Assembly: GCA_964549525.1 (NCBI GenBank)
Contig: CAZJUR010000001.1
Coordinates: 100,280 to 164,279 of the forward strand
Origin: CAZJUR01 sp964549525
Lineage (GTDB): Bacteria; Patescibacteriota; Saccharimonadia; Saccharimonadales; Saccharimonadaceae
Direction of reading: 5' to 3'
DNA length: 64,000 nt
Below the pieces are notes generated by a model, which saw only the letters and a list, made by a program, of their open reading frames with translations, was not told the origin of the DNA and made no database searches. The translations under genes were made by a program, and so were the position numbers. This document shows, one piece after another, positions 48,756 through 58,540 of this stretch. How positions within the stretch are numbered: the stretch's first letter is position 1; every line of letters starts with the position of its first letter.

Positions 48756-49655
48756 ATGATTATCGAAGCGGTTGATGTCACAAAATGTTATTCTGGCAAT
48801 AACGCTGTCGATGCAATTTCTTTTTCTGTTAAAAGAGGTGAAATTGTCGGTTTTGTTGGAGCTAATGGAGCCGGAAAAAGTACTACGATCAATATGTCTC
48901 TGGGATTTTTACGCCCCACACGCGGAGAAATTCGACTTTTTGACAAAAAAATCACTCCCTCAAATGCGCATCACTTTCATAAAAAAATTGGCTACGCTGC
49001 TGGAGATATGCAACTCCCAAACGGCTTAACAGGGGCGAAGTACATTGATTTTGTGAGTAACGTAGCAAATATAGATACCACAAAACGTTTGCAACAGCTT
49101 GAACAAATATTTCAACCGCAGCTGAATAAAAAGATTGGGAGTCTTTCGCGCGGTAATAAGCAAAAAATTGCTTTAATAGCCGCTTTTTGTGCAAATCCCG
49201 AACTAGTTATACTTGATGAACCCACTAGTGGACTTGATCCAATTATGCAAGAAAAATTTTTGCAATTAGTACGTGAAGAACAGCAAAGAGGATCTACGGT
49301 TTTTATGTCTAGCCATAATCTTAACGAAGTAGCAGATGTCTGTAGTCGAATTATTTTACTGAGAAGTGGCAAAGTAATCAAAGATGTAGCCGCGAGCGAG
49401 TTATTACAAAAGAGCGGCAAACAAGTTCGGGTGGTGACAGGCGATAAGCAGTTGCGTCCTCCAGCTGGTGCTGAGAATATAAAAAAACAGCTTGATGCAG
49501 ACAAAAATAGAATACTTGAATTTAATTGGAAACATTCGCCCGTAGATCTACAGCATTGGGTGGCTAACATACATAAATTAATCGATATAGAGATCACAGA
49601 GTTTGATCTTGAGACAGCGTTTCAAGATATGTATGAAGAAGGTAAACCATTATGA
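48756..49655 (+). CDS. ABC-2 type exporter ATPase
   Basis: A 299-residue ATPase. Walker A GANGAGKST (about 35-43), signature LSRGNKQKIALIAAF, Walker B LVILDEPTSGLDP and H-loop SSHN are intact. A ~75-residue C-terminal domain (about 220-299) with KQVRVVTGDKQL is typical of ABC-2 drug/lantibiotic-immunity-like ATPases (CcmA group). TATACT (48744-48749) lies 6 nt before ATG. It overlaps the permease gene by 4 nt. The substrate is unknown. Confidence 0.93.
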   Translation: MIIEAVDVTKCYSGNNAVDAISFSVKRGEIVGFVGANGAGKSTTINMSLGFLRPTRGEIRLFDKKITPSNAHHFHKKIGYAAGDMQLPNGLTGAKYIDFVSNVANIDTTKRLQQLEQIFQPQLNKKIGSLSRGNKQKIALIAAFCANPELVILDEPTSGLDPIMQEKFLQLVREEQQRGSTVFMSSHNLNEVADVCSRIILLRSGKVIKDVAASELLQKSGKQVRVVTGDKQLRPPAGAENIKKQLDADKNRILEFNWKHSPVDLQHWVANIHKLIDIEITEFDLETAFQDMYEEGKPL

Positions 49656-50449
49656 TGCGCTCAGTTTTTTTCAAAACAATATATGATAAGCGATTTTTCA
49701 TATTAGGGTGGAGTTTGGGCTTACTGGCGATTGCCATGTTAATGGCAAGTTTTTTTCCGGCAATGCGTCCAGACGGAGGCATTGACCAACTTTTACAGAA
49801 TATGCCAGCCGCTTTTAAGGGGTTGATTGGCAATCTTGCCGATCTTGCACAGTTTGACACGTATATTGCCACGCAGTTATTTGATATTCGCGTGCCACTT
49901 ATCGCAGGAATAATGGCTATAATTTTAGCTTTAGGCATTAGTGTGCGCGAAGAAGAAGATGGTGAATTACGTACTATTCTCAGTTTGCCCATTAGTCGAA
50001 CTCGCTTATTTTTTGAAAAGTGGCTTGCTCTAGTCGCGATTATGTTGGTGGCGGTCTTATCGTTGGTAATAGGGGTCTATGCCATCACGCCTTTTATTGA
50101 GGATGCAACGATTGATTTCTTCGTACTACTTCGCCTTGCTGGTATGACGTGGCTGGTGATGGTAACGTATGGCACTGTGGCCTTTGCAGCTGGGATGGCA
50201 ACCGGAAGACGGTCGATTGCTAGTTTTATAAGCATACTCATCATTATTGGAAGTTTTATTTTGACAACATTTGCCCAAGCAGTTGATTGGTTGAAAGATT
50301 ATGAAGTGATTTCACTGCTTCACTATTTTCCTGCGGCTGAAATTGTACGCGATGGGGTGAAACTAGAGAATTTTATCATACTCTTGAGCGTAACAGTGCT
50401 GTCGCTCATGATCGCGTGGGTAAACTTTCGAAATCGCGATATAGGGTAG
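49652..50449 (+). CDS. ABC-2 type exporter permease
   Basis: A 265-residue membrane permease with six predicted helices (about 20-36, 79-98, 124-146, 155-178, 188-210 and 238-258) and the EEEDGELRTILSLPISR cytoplasmic elbow typical of ABC-2 permeases. ATG overlaps the ATPase stop (ATGA), so the pair forms one exporter. It ends 142 bp before pnp. Substrate unknown. Confidence 0.9.
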   Translation: MMRSVFFKTIYDKRFFILGWSLGLLAIAMLMASFFPAMRPDGGIDQLLQNMPAAFKGLIGNLADLAQFDTYIATQLFDIRVPLIAGIMAIILALGISVREEEDGELRTILSLPISRTRLFFEKWLALVAIMLVAVLSLVIGVYAITPFIEDATIDFFVLLRLAGMTWLVMVTYGTVAFAAGMATGRRSIASFISILIIIGSFILTTFAQAVDWLKDYEVISLLHYFPAAEIVRDGVKLENFIILLSVTVLSLMIAWVNFRNRDIG

Positions 50450-50494
50450 GCGCGTATCCTTACAATCATATAGCCGAAAGCCGCTCACGAATGA

Positions 50495-50570
50495 TATACT
50501 ATAAAAGTACATAAGCGGACGGTGATAGATGCGAGAACTTATATAAGTTTTTACACCTGTTACTCTCCGC
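50495..50570 (+). promoter_or_regulatory. pnp promoter box and structured leader
   Basis: TATACT (50495-50500) places the transcript start near 50507. The leader then folds: GCGGA (50515-50519) with TCCGC (50566-50570), GGTG (50521-50524) with CACC (50554-50557), and a palindromic AACTTAT/ATAAGTT hairpin (50536-50549). In E. coli a leader hairpin mediates pnp autocontrol with RNase III; a similar role here is inferred from position only. Confidence 0.5.
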
Positions 50571-50591
50571 ACGTAATATAAAGGAGAAACT

Positions 50592-52709
50592 ATGCCAACT
50601 ATTAACCCCTATGGCAAAGGGCTCGTCTCTGTAGAGACTGAGTTTTTTGGTAAAACATTAAAATTAGAAGTCAATCGCGTCGGTTTTCGCACCAGCGCCA
50701 GTGTACTGGTCACCTACGGTGATACTGTAGTGCTCGGTACTGCTATGGTCGGTCACAAACCACTGAGCGGTATGGACTATTTCCCACTGTCAGTCGACTA
50801 TGAAGAAAAAATGTATGCAGCTGGCAAGATCAGCGGTAGTCGTTTTATTAAACGCGAAGGTCGTCCGAGTGACGAAGCAATCTTGATTGGTCGTTTGATC
50901 GATCGCCCGATTCGTCCGCTGTTTCCTAAAGGTTATCGCCAGGAAGTGCAATGTGTCGCCAGCGTCCTATCGATGGATCCAAACTTCCGTCCTGATATGA
51001 TCGCTATGATTGCAGCCTCAAGCGCTCTGATGTTATCGGGTGCACCGTTTGATGGCCCAGTGGCCGGACTGCGGGTAACGCGTGTTAATGGAGAGTTTAA
51101 AGCGTTTGCTACGCCAGAAGAACTGCGTGATGGTGAGATTGATCTAGTTGTAGCAGGTAAAGCTAGTGGTATCACGATGGTAGAAGCAGGCGCCAGAGAA
51201 GTTTCAGAAGAAATAGTGGTAGATGCTCTTGCGTGGGCGTTTGAAAAGATGCAACCAGCTATCAGCGTGCAGCAAGAACTATACCAAAAAATCCAACCCA
51301 GAGAACAAAAATATGAACTAGTATTACCAGATGAAAAAATCCAAAAAGAAGTCTCTGAATGGATCAAAGGTAAATTAGGTAAAAATCTACGTGTTTCATA
51401 TCCAGAACGTAATGATTTGATCAATCAGCTGCGTCAGGAATTTCACGATGCTATGCAGGAATCTCATGAAGATATAGCGTATGAAGAACTCCATAATGAA
51501 TATGACGAAGCGTTTACACGAGCGCTTCATGATGATGTTCGTCGTGGTATTGTCGAGGAAAATATTCGTCCTGACGGTCGTAAACTCGACGAGATCCGCG
51601 CACTCAGTTCAGAAGTTGGCTTTCTACCGCGTGCTCATGGTTCAAGTCTCTTTACGCGCGGTATGACACAAGGTATGAATATCGTGACGCTCGCACCACT
51701 CAGTTATGCACAAATGGTAGATACGATGGAAGTCAATGACGGCGAACGTCGATACATGCATCACTATAATGCGCCAGGCTATACCGTTGGTGAGGTACGA
51801 CGACTCGGGAGTCCAGGACGACGTGAGATTGGTCATGGTTACTTAGCTGAGCGTGCAATGGCGGCCGTTTTGCCAGAAGCCGAAGATTTTCCGTATGCAA
51901 TTCGCTCTGTCACCGAAATCATGAGCCAAAATGGCTCGACCTCAATGGCAGCGACCTGTTCAAGTTGCTTGGCACTCATGGATGCTGGGGTTCCGCTTAA
52001 AGCGCCGGTCTCGGGTATTGCTATGGGGCTGATGATGGATGGTGATACACCATATGTCCTCTCGGATATCGCAGATGCAGAGGACTTCGCAGGCGACATG
52101 GATTTTAAAGTAACAGGAACGAAAAACGGTATCACGGCACTTCAGATGGACATGAAAGTACATGGACTACCGGTAGAAGTGCTCGCTGAAGCGCTACAAA
52201 AAGGGAAAGTTGGCCGTGCGCATATCTTGCAGCACATGATTGAGACGATACAGGCTCCGCGCGAAAAGCTGAGCCCGTATGCGCCGCGTATTGAAAAAAT
52301 CAAGATCAATCCTGAAAAAATTGGTGCGATCATCGGTAAAGGTGGTGAAACTATTAACAAAATTACTTCTGAAACTGGTGCCGAGATTGATATCAAAGAA
52401 GACGGTCTTGTGACGGTCGCGGCTGTCGATACGGCAGCAATCGAAAAAGCCTTAGAATGGATCAAGAGCCTGACAGTTGAGCCAGAAGTTGGTGAAACCT
52501 ACGATGGTACAGTAGTAACTGTCAAAGATTTCGGTGCATTTGTGAATATTTTGCCAGGAATTGATGGTATGGTTCATGTCTCGCAAATTTCCGACAAACG
52601 AGTCGAGAATGTCGAAGACGTCCTCAAAGTAGGCCAAAAAGTTCGCGTCAAACTGAACGCAATTGACGAAAAAGGCCGCTTGAGCTTATCCATTAAAGAC
52701 GCAAAGTAG
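50592..52709 (+). CDS. pnp: Polyribonucleotide nucleotidyltransferase (PNPase)
   Basis: A 705-residue phosphorolytic 3'-5' exoribonuclease. Two RNase PH-like domains are present (GRPSDEAILIGRLIDRPIRPLF in the first; SSLFTRGMTQ and SDIADAEDFAGDMDFKVTGT in the second, active one). A KH domain (KIGAIIGKGGETINKI, about 570-625) and a C-terminal S1 domain (GETYDGTVVTVKDFGAFVN, about 630-703) follow. AAAGGAG lies 6 nt before ATG. It is a leadered gene with a structured 5' UTR. The UDG gene follows after 5 nt. Confidence 0.97.
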   Translation: MPTINPYGKGLVSVETEFFGKTLKLEVNRVGFRTSASVLVTYGDTVVLGTAMVGHKPLSGMDYFPLSVDYEEKMYAAGKISGSRFIKREGRPSDEAILIGRLIDRPIRPLFPKGYRQEVQCVASVLSMDPNFRPDMIAMIAASSALMLSGAPFDGPVAGLRVTRVNGEFKAFATPEELRDGEIDLVVAGKASGITMVEAGAREVSEEIVVDALAWAFEKMQPAISVQQELYQKIQPREQKYELVLPDEKIQKEVSEWIKGKLGKNLRVSYPERNDLINQLRQEFHDAMQESHEDIAYEELHNEYDEAFTRALHDDVRRGIVEENIRPDGRKLDEIRALSSEVGFLPRAHGSSLFTRGMTQGMNIVTLAPLSYAQMVDTMEVNDGERRYMHHYNAPGYTVGEVRRLGSPGRREIGHGYLAERAMAAVLPEAEDFPYAIRSVTEIMSQNGSTSMAATCSSCLALMDAGVPLKAPVSGIAMGLMMDGDTPYVLSDIADAEDFAGDMDFKVTGTKNGITALQMDMKVHGLPVEVLAEALQKGKVGRAHILQHMIETIQAPREKLSPYAPRIEKIKINPEKIGAIIGKGGETINKITSETGAEIDIKEDGLVTVAAVDTAAIEKALEWIKSLTVEPEVGETYDGTVVTVKDFGAFVNILPGIDGMVHVSQISDKRVENVEDVLKVGQKVRVKLNAIDEKGRLSLSIKDAK

Positions 52710-52714
52710 AAACC

Positions 52715-53284
52715 ATGAAAAAAGAGCAGATAGCAAAAGTAGCGCAAAAAATTCGTGAAAACAATATCTGCCCCGAGCTTCGTGAGCAGGCGACACAACT
52801 GGTGATGGGGGATGGCAACCCAGATGCTGACATCGTCTTTATTGGCGAGGCACCTGGCAAAAATGAAGACGAACAAGGCCTCCCGTTTGTCGGCGCAGCG
52901 GGGAAATTTCTGAATGAAATGCTGGCCACGATTGATCTCAAACGAGAAGATGTCTATATCACCAATATCGTAAAATACCGCCCGCCGAACAATCGCGACC
53001 CGCTACCAGAAGAAAAGAAAGCCTTCTGGCCGTATCTTTTGAAACAACTGCAAATTATCGAGCCAAAAATCATCGTGACGCTCGGTCGCCACAGCATGGA
53101 ATATTTTTTACCAGATATGAAGATTAGTCAGATTCATGGCCAGCCAAAGCGAATCCAGTTTGGTGATAAAAAACTGGTGATTCTCCCGCTCTATCACCCT
53201 GCAGCAGCTTTATATAATGGCGGTATGCGCCAAACACTCATCGAAGATTTCGATACCATCCCGACTATTTTAAGCCGACTATAA
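52715..53284 (+). CDS. Family 4-like uracil-DNA glycosylase lacking Fe-S ligands
   Basis: A 189-residue base-excision repair enzyme. Motif 1 IGEAPGKNEDEQGLPFVGAAG and motif 2 region LYHPAAAL fit family 4 UDG, as do ITNIVKYRPPNNRDPLPEE and LGRHSMEYFL. The four Cys that hold the 4Fe-4S cluster in family 4 are mostly absent. Only Cys19 of the N-terminal pair remains; KCRPP is KYRPP (Tyr88), and the last Cys position is Ala103. Activity could remain, as the cluster is structural. It follows pnp by 5 nt and has no separate promoter. Confidence 0.88.
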   Translation: MKKEQIAKVAQKIRENNICPELREQATQLVMGDGNPDADIVFIGEAPGKNEDEQGLPFVGAAGKFLNEMLATIDLKREDVYITNIVKYRPPNNRDPLPEEKKAFWPYLLKQLQIIEPKIIVTLGRHSMEYFLPDMKISQIHGQPKRIQFGDKKLVILPLYHPAAALYNGGMRQTLIEDFDTIPTILSRL

Positions 53285-53285
53285 G

Positions 53286-53314
53286 TTGACAATAGTAACG
53301 AGATTTGCTATAAT
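53286..53314 (+). promoter_or_regulatory. Strong promoter of the RNase J gene
   Basis: TTGACA (53286-53291), 17 nt, TATAAT (53309-53314): a perfect consensus, the best in the window. The ~90-nt A/U-rich leader holds a small AGAG/CTCT hairpin and an AAAGGAG SD before ATG 53413. Confidence 0.9.
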
Positions 53315-53412
53315 GGTACTACTTGATAGAGGTGACAGCTCTCAGTCTTACAATAATATTTTAGGAATTATAAACAATTATTTAAATATATCTCAAAAGG
53401 AGAACAAAATAT

Positions 53413-55566
53413 ATGGGCGGACGAAAATTAGCCACCCCACAGTCTGACGATACTTCAAAACGTCAAAATAATACTAATCAGCGACGCGAACAAAATTCAG
53501 TACTCGCTAAAACACAGACACGACGCGGTGAAGTTCAACGTGCAGCCCGACGTACCAGCGAAAACGTCAATCTACGTTCGAGCCAACATGTCATCGATAT
53601 ACCGGTCAATAAATCGATCTATAACGGATATGAGGGGCAACAATTTAGCATGCAAATGCAAAAACAGCGCAAGCCAAATCCCAACGGTCCTCATCTTAAA
53701 ATTATTCCGATCGGTGGGCTTGGTGAAATGGGTATTGGGAAAAACATGATGGCTCTCGAGTACGAAAATGAGATTATTGTGCTGGATATGGGCTTCCTGT
53801 TTCCCGGGGCTGATTATCCCGGTATCAATTATATTGTGCCAGATATTAGCTATCTGGAGCAAAATAAGCACAAGATTAAGGCCGCAGTTTTTACTCACGC
53901 GCATCTCGATCACATCGGTGCGTTTCGCCATCTGATCCATCGGATTCCAGCGCCTGTCTATGGCACAACCTTTACTATCGGTATGCTCCAAAAAAATATG
54001 GAGGAATCTGATACTGATTTCACGCCTCAGTATCATGCGCTTAATCCCGAAAATCATGAACGTGCACAACTAGGTAATCATTTTAGTGTCGAACTAGTAC
54101 GCGTTAATCACTCCATCCCTGACTCGGCTGCAGTCGTCGTACGAACACCACTTGGTGTGGTTGTAGACACCGGTGACTGGCGCTTTGAAGAAAACCCCGT
54201 TGATGGCAAGAAATTTGACCTAGAGCGATTAACTGAAATATCTACTAAAGAAGGTATTTTGATGTTATTAAACGAATCTACTAACTGTGAATCTGATGGT
54301 ACGCACACACATGGCGAATTTGATATTCAAGCTAGTATGGGGCAGGTGATGGATAAATACCAAAATAACCGCCTCATTATTAGTTGTTTTAGTAGCCAAA
54401 TTCATCGTATTCAGCTTATTTTAGATGAAGCCAAAAAACATGGAAGAAAGGTCGCCTTTCAGGGCTATAGCATGATTCAAAACTTAGAGCTTGCTATCAA
54501 GACCAACACCATCAAAATCCCTAAGGATGTGGTTGTGAAAATGGAAGATCTTATTAAGATGCCCGATGGTCGAGTGACAATTATATGTACAGGATCACAA
54601 GGTGAATTTAATGCAGTCCTGAATCGCATGGCGAGTGGGGCGCACAAACACATTAAGATCAAAAATACAGATGTGGTAGTCTTTAGCTCAAACCCCATTC
54701 CAGGTAATGAAAAATATGTTGTACGTACTGTCGATGGATTGATGCGAGAAGGGTCTGATGTCATTCAAAACGGTAAAACACATTTAACCGGCATCGGTCC
54801 ACTTCACCTTTCAGGGCATGGTTATTATGAAGACCATGTGAAATTAGTGAGTGCTTTAAACCCAACGTATTATATGCCTATTCATGGTGAATTCCATATG
54901 TTGGTACACAATGCCGAACTTGCAGAAAAAGAATGTGCTATACCACGTAAAAATATTTTTGTTTGTGATAGCGGTGATGTGGTTGAAATCGACCAGCAAA
55001 AACAAGCAACCAAAACCGGACGTATTCAGGTAGGTGGCGTGATGTACGATGATAGCGGCGCAGAAGTTTCCGAAGTTGTATTAAAAGATCGGATTCATAT
55101 GGCCAACGAAGGTATGTTTGTTGTAGTCTTGACAGTTTCAAGACACGGTGGACGGCTCATTACAAGTCCAGATATTATTTCACGAGGTTTTATCTATTTG
55201 CGCGACTCCGAAGAGCTGATGGGTAAAATTCGCCAATACCTCAAGCAAAAAACAGCTCGCGTGTACAGCGGTAGGCGACCCGACATGGAAGTATTGAAAA
55301 AAGAACTTCGTGATGAAATTACCCATATTTTGTATGATGAAACACGTCGGACACCGATCGTTATTCCTGTTATCAACGAAATTGGTGGTAATACCAATGA
55401 TACTGGAGCACCTAAACCAGGCAACATGTCGCAGAAAAATCCTCAGCAAAAACCAGCTCTTCAGCCATATCGGCGACCGCTGCCTAAAAAATTTCCTGCA
55501 CCCCAAGTCCCAGATACAGATGTAGTAGATCCTCTCTTGAGACGTCAAGATTTTAAACCATACTAG
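53413..55566 (+). CDS. rnj: Ribonuclease J (metallo-beta-lactamase fold)
   Basis: A 717-residue RNase J with endo- and 5'-3' exoribonuclease activity, central to mRNA decay in organisms without RNase E. The metal site THAHLDHIGA (about 160-169), GTHTHGEFD and a late PIHGEFHML (His motif) are intact. The beta-CASP domain has CTGSQGE and SSNPIPGNE. The first ~95 residues are a basic, Arg/Gln/Asn-rich extension not found in Bacillus RNase J. A Pro/Gln-rich C-terminal tail is also present. Strong promoter and SD. Confidence 0.95.
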   Translation: MGGRKLATPQSDDTSKRQNNTNQRREQNSVLAKTQTRRGEVQRAARRTSENVNLRSSQHVIDIPVNKSIYNGYEGQQFSMQMQKQRKPNPNGPHLKIIPIGGLGEMGIGKNMMALEYENEIIVLDMGFLFPGADYPGINYIVPDISYLEQNKHKIKAAVFTHAHLDHIGAFRHLIHRIPAPVYGTTFTIGMLQKNMEESDTDFTPQYHALNPENHERAQLGNHFSVELVRVNHSIPDSAAVVVRTPLGVVVDTGDWRFEENPVDGKKFDLERLTEISTKEGILMLLNESTNCESDGTHTHGEFDIQASMGQVMDKYQNNRLIISCFSSQIHRIQLILDEAKKHGRKVAFQGYSMIQNLELAIKTNTIKIPKDVVVKMEDLIKMPDGRVTIICTGSQGEFNAVLNRMASGAHKHIKIKNTDVVVFSSNPIPGNEKYVVRTVDGLMREGSDVIQNGKTHLTGIGPLHLSGHGYYEDHVKLVSALNPTYYMPIHGEFHMLVHNAELAEKECAIPRKNIFVCDSGDVVEIDQQKQATKTGRIQVGGVMYDDSGAEVSEVVLKDRIHMANEGMFVVVLTVSRHGGRLITSPDIISRGFIYLRDSEELMGKIRQYLKQKTARVYSGRRPDMEVLKKELRDEITHILYDETRRTPIVIPVINEIGGNTNDTGAPKPGNMSQKNPQQKPALQPYRRPLPKKFPAPQVPDTDVVDPLLRRQDFKPY

Positions 55567-55638
55567 CCAGTCACACTTGCATTTTGTTGTTTTTTTTGCT
55601 ATAATTAATCTATTATAAGCATATATAATGTATAGATA

Positions 55639-57837
55639 ATGGCAAAGCGTAAAACAAAGAAGAAATCATCAAAAACACTTCGTCCTCAGCATATACTTCC
55701 TGTGGGTTTCTGGTCGCAAGTTGTAGCGGTTCTTCTGATTGTATTTGCTTTACTGCTAGTGGTGGCGATGTTTCAGGCTGGCGGACCAATCTTGGCCTGG
55801 ATTTTCCAGGCCAGTATGGTGACGATAGGCTGGACAACATACCTCTTACCCATAATTCTTTTGTATGTAGCTATTGAAATTTTTCGCGCTGAAGATAACC
55901 AACTCCCTATCGCTGTTAACATTGCTTCGCTGTTACTCGTGGTATGGCTCAGTGCAATCATGCAACTTTTTATGCCAGAACCGGCAAATATGGATGCAGC
56001 TGTACAGGGTAGCGGAGGTGGATTTATAGGTTGGCTGGTAGATCAAGGCTTTTTGGCAATTTTATCACCACCAATTACTGGTCTGATTTTGGGAGTATGT
56101 AGCATTATTACCATTTTATTCATGCTTCGCGTGACGCCAAAAGACGTTATTGATGGCATTAAAGGATTGTTTGCACGCGACGAAGAAGAAAGCGATCGAT
56201 CTATTCGCAGCACAATTCAGCGGGCTAACACTACTGATATAACCAAAGAACCACCGCGCGCAGTGGGGGATTTGAAGCTCAACGAAGGAGTACCGATCCT
56301 CCAGTCGTCTGACGAGAAAAAATCAGGTAAATTATCTAGTTTACGAGGAAGCGTAACTCGAGACAAAACAGCCGAAGAACAAAGTGCTTTGACGACATTT
56401 ACTGATCCAAACTGGGAAGTTCCGAGTATTGATCTACTTGAGAAAAAGCAAAGTCCCGCTGATGCTGGAGATGTGCAGCATAATGCCCAAATTATTAAAG
56501 ACACCTTGCAGGAATTTAACATTGATGTCGAAATGGAAGGCGCAAATATTGGTCCGAAAGTCACCCAGTACACGCTTCGCCCTCCGAGCGGCGTACGCCT
56601 CACCCGTATCACCCAACTAGAAACAAATATCGCCCTTAATTTAGCTGCTCAAAGCCTGCGTATTGAAGCACCAATTCCTGGTCAAAAAGCAGTTGGTATC
56701 GAAGTACCAAATCGTAAAGCAGCGGATGTACGATTATATGGGATGCTCAGCGATGAGGCCTGGAATCGCTCACGCGAACCACTTAGTTTTGCGATAGGCA
56801 AAGATATAGCCGGTACAGCTGTAATAGGGGAGCTCAATAAAATGCCGCATCTTCTGATTGCGGGTCAGACAGGTTCTGGTAAATCGGTCATGATCAATAC
56901 GCTTTTAACAAGTCTTTTATACCGAAATAGCCCGAGCGATATGAAACTCATTTTGGTTGATCCAAAACAAGTTGAAATGGCGTCGTACGAGGATATACCG
57001 CACTTACTGGCGCCAATTATCACAAAACCCGAAGAGTGCATCAGTGCCTTAAAGTGGGCAGTCAATGAAATGGAACGGCGATACAGCTTGCTGGCTGAAG
57101 AGAAATTGCGCGATATACGCAGCTACAATGCCAAGAAAAAAGACGAAGGCATGCCATATATCGTCATCGTGATCGATGAGCTAGCAGATTTGATGATGAT
57201 TGCAGCGCGTGATGTAGAAGCATTGGTGGTTCGACTGGCGCAAAAGGCGCGTGCGGTTGGTATTCATCTGGTTCTTGCAACCCAGCGACCAAGTGTCGAT
57301 GTAATAACTGGTTTGATTAAAGCTAATATTCCTGCGCGGATTGCCTTTACGGTAGCCAGCCAAGTAGATAGCCGGACGATTCTTGATCAAATTGGGGCTG
57401 AAAAATTGCTCGGTCAGGGAGATATGTTGCTGCTGACACCATCGATGAATAAACCCAAGCGTATTCAGGGGGCATGGGTGATGGATGAAGAAGTTATGAA
57501 AATCACTGATCATCTGCGCATGCAGCGCGCGCCAGAATATGATGATGAAATTACCAAGCAACCTGTTCAGCTTAGCGGTAAAGGTGGTATCGTCATGGAT
57601 TTCGACGGTGGTGGTGATGACGATATATACCGTGATGCTATCAAAGTAGTGGTAGATAGCGGTAAAGCAAGTGCGAGTTTACTCCAGCGTCGGCTCCGCG
57701 TCGGCTATGCGCGTGCTGCACGCTTAATTGAGACGATGGAAGAGCAAGGCATCATTGGTCCAGCTGATGGCGCGCGACCACGTGAAGTTCTCATTTCGAG
57801 TCTCGATGATCTCAACCAAGCAGATCCTGAAGATTAA
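55639..57837 (+). CDS. ftsK: FtsK/SpoIIIE DNA translocase
   Basis: A 732-residue septal DNA pump. About four membrane helices lie in the first ~180 residues, followed by an acidic/Ser-rich linker. The motor domain has Walker A AGQTGSGKSV (about 408-417), Walker B YIVIVIDELADLMM, QRPSVDVITGLIKANIPARIA and a C-terminal gamma winged-helix domain (SASLLQRRLRVGYARAARLIE). Membrane anchor, motor and gamma are all complete. The TATAAT-rich upstream region (about 55597-55630) probably holds the promoter. Confidence 0.97.
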   Translation: MAKRKTKKKSSKTLRPQHILPVGFWSQVVAVLLIVFALLLVVAMFQAGGPILAWIFQASMVTIGWTTYLLPIILLYVAIEIFRAEDNQLPIAVNIASLLLVVWLSAIMQLFMPEPANMDAAVQGSGGGFIGWLVDQGFLAILSPPITGLILGVCSIITILFMLRVTPKDVIDGIKGLFARDEEESDRSIRSTIQRANTTDITKEPPRAVGDLKLNEGVPILQSSDEKKSGKLSSLRGSVTRDKTAEEQSALTTFTDPNWEVPSIDLLEKKQSPADAGDVQHNAQIIKDTLQEFNIDVEMEGANIGPKVTQYTLRPPSGVRLTRITQLETNIALNLAAQSLRIEAPIPGQKAVGIEVPNRKAADVRLYGMLSDEAWNRSREPLSFAIGKDIAGTAVIGELNKMPHLLIAGQTGSGKSVMINTLLTSLLYRNSPSDMKLILVDPKQVEMASYEDIPHLLAPIITKPEECISALKWAVNEMERRYSLLAEEKLRDIRSYNAKKKDEGMPYIVIVIDELADLMMIAARDVEALVVRLAQKARAVGIHLVLATQRPSVDVITGLIKANIPARIAFTVASQVDSRTILDQIGAEKLLGQGDMLLLTPSMNKPKRIQGAWVMDEEVMKITDHLRMQRAPEYDDEITKQPVQLSGKGGIVMDFDGGGDDDIYRDAIKVVVDSGKASASLLQRRLRVGYARAARLIETMEEQGIIGPADGARPREVLISSLDDLNQADPED

Positions 57838-57860
57838 ACTATGCTATAATCACAAGCAAT

Positions 57861-58532
57861 ATGCATAGGCGTGGGTTTACTATTATAGAAGTGCTTCTTG
57901 TCATTGTAGTTATGGGTACACTTGCCCTCATCATCACTACTGGCTACCAAAATGTCACTAAAAGTGTCCGTAAAGGAGCAATTGAAAAAACTGTCATTGA
58001 ATACAAAAAAGCGTTGGAAACTTATGCCTTAAAGAATGGAAAATACCCTAATACCATCTCAGGGCAGCAGACGGCTGTAACGTGTCTCGGTACCGTTGAA
58101 AATTATGGATGGTACGATAATCCGCAGCCGTGTTATGACTTCATAGCCAAAAATGGCGGTTCTGCCACTGATCTCAACACGTTTTGGAGTCGTATATGGG
58201 ATACGAGTCAAGATCTCAAGCCAATTTTGCGTGACATACCGACTGTCGGTACAGAATGTAATACTTTTGATGGTGAATGCGCGAAAAGTATCTCTTTTGT
58301 TGTCACTCAAGCTGGATCTCGAACTCGTTTAGACGGCGCGTATGCACCCTATTTTATGGTCTATTTCTTTAGTACGAATGGAAAATGTGAAGTACCTGGT
58401 AGCGTCGGTGGAACGTATCCAAATTTTTCTTCCACATTGAACGCCGGCAAATATTATCAATATGATGCAACTTCAGGAGTAACGATGTGCGTTGTTTCAT
58501 TGCCAAACGCTAATAGCACCGATTCTGCGTAA
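57861..58532 (+). CDS. Type IV prepilin-like protein
   Basis: A 223-residue protein with a class III (type IV) prepilin signal: basic MHRR, cleavage G, then FTIIEVLLVIVVMGTLALI with Glu at +5, and an N-terminal helix. The C-terminal ~170 residues form a Cys-containing globular domain. TATAAT (57845-57850) lies 10 nt before ATG. No prepilin peptidase, assembly ATPase or other pilin gene is nearby, so its machinery must be elsewhere. It is distinct from the two-helix T4SS pilins at 8.6-13.5 kb. Confidence 0.88.
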   Translation: MHRRGFTIIEVLLVIVVMGTLALIITTGYQNVTKSVRKGAIEKTVIEYKKALETYALKNGKYPNTISGQQTAVTCLGTVENYGWYDNPQPCYDFIAKNGGSATDLNTFWSRIWDTSQDLKPILRDIPTVGTECNTFDGECAKSISFVVTQAGSRTRLDGAYAPYFMVYFFSTNGKCEVPGSVGGTYPNFSSTLNAGKYYQYDATSGVTMCVVSLPNANSTDSA

Positions 58533-58540
58533 TTTTTATT

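Noticed and set aside
50933..51424. 163-codon minus-strand open frame inside pnp
   Set aside because: A shadow of conserved coding sequence with no independent start signals.
53572..54069. 165-codon minus-strand open frame inside the RNase J gene
   Set aside because: Antisense to the conserved metallo-beta-lactamase region; no promoter, SD or recognisable domain.
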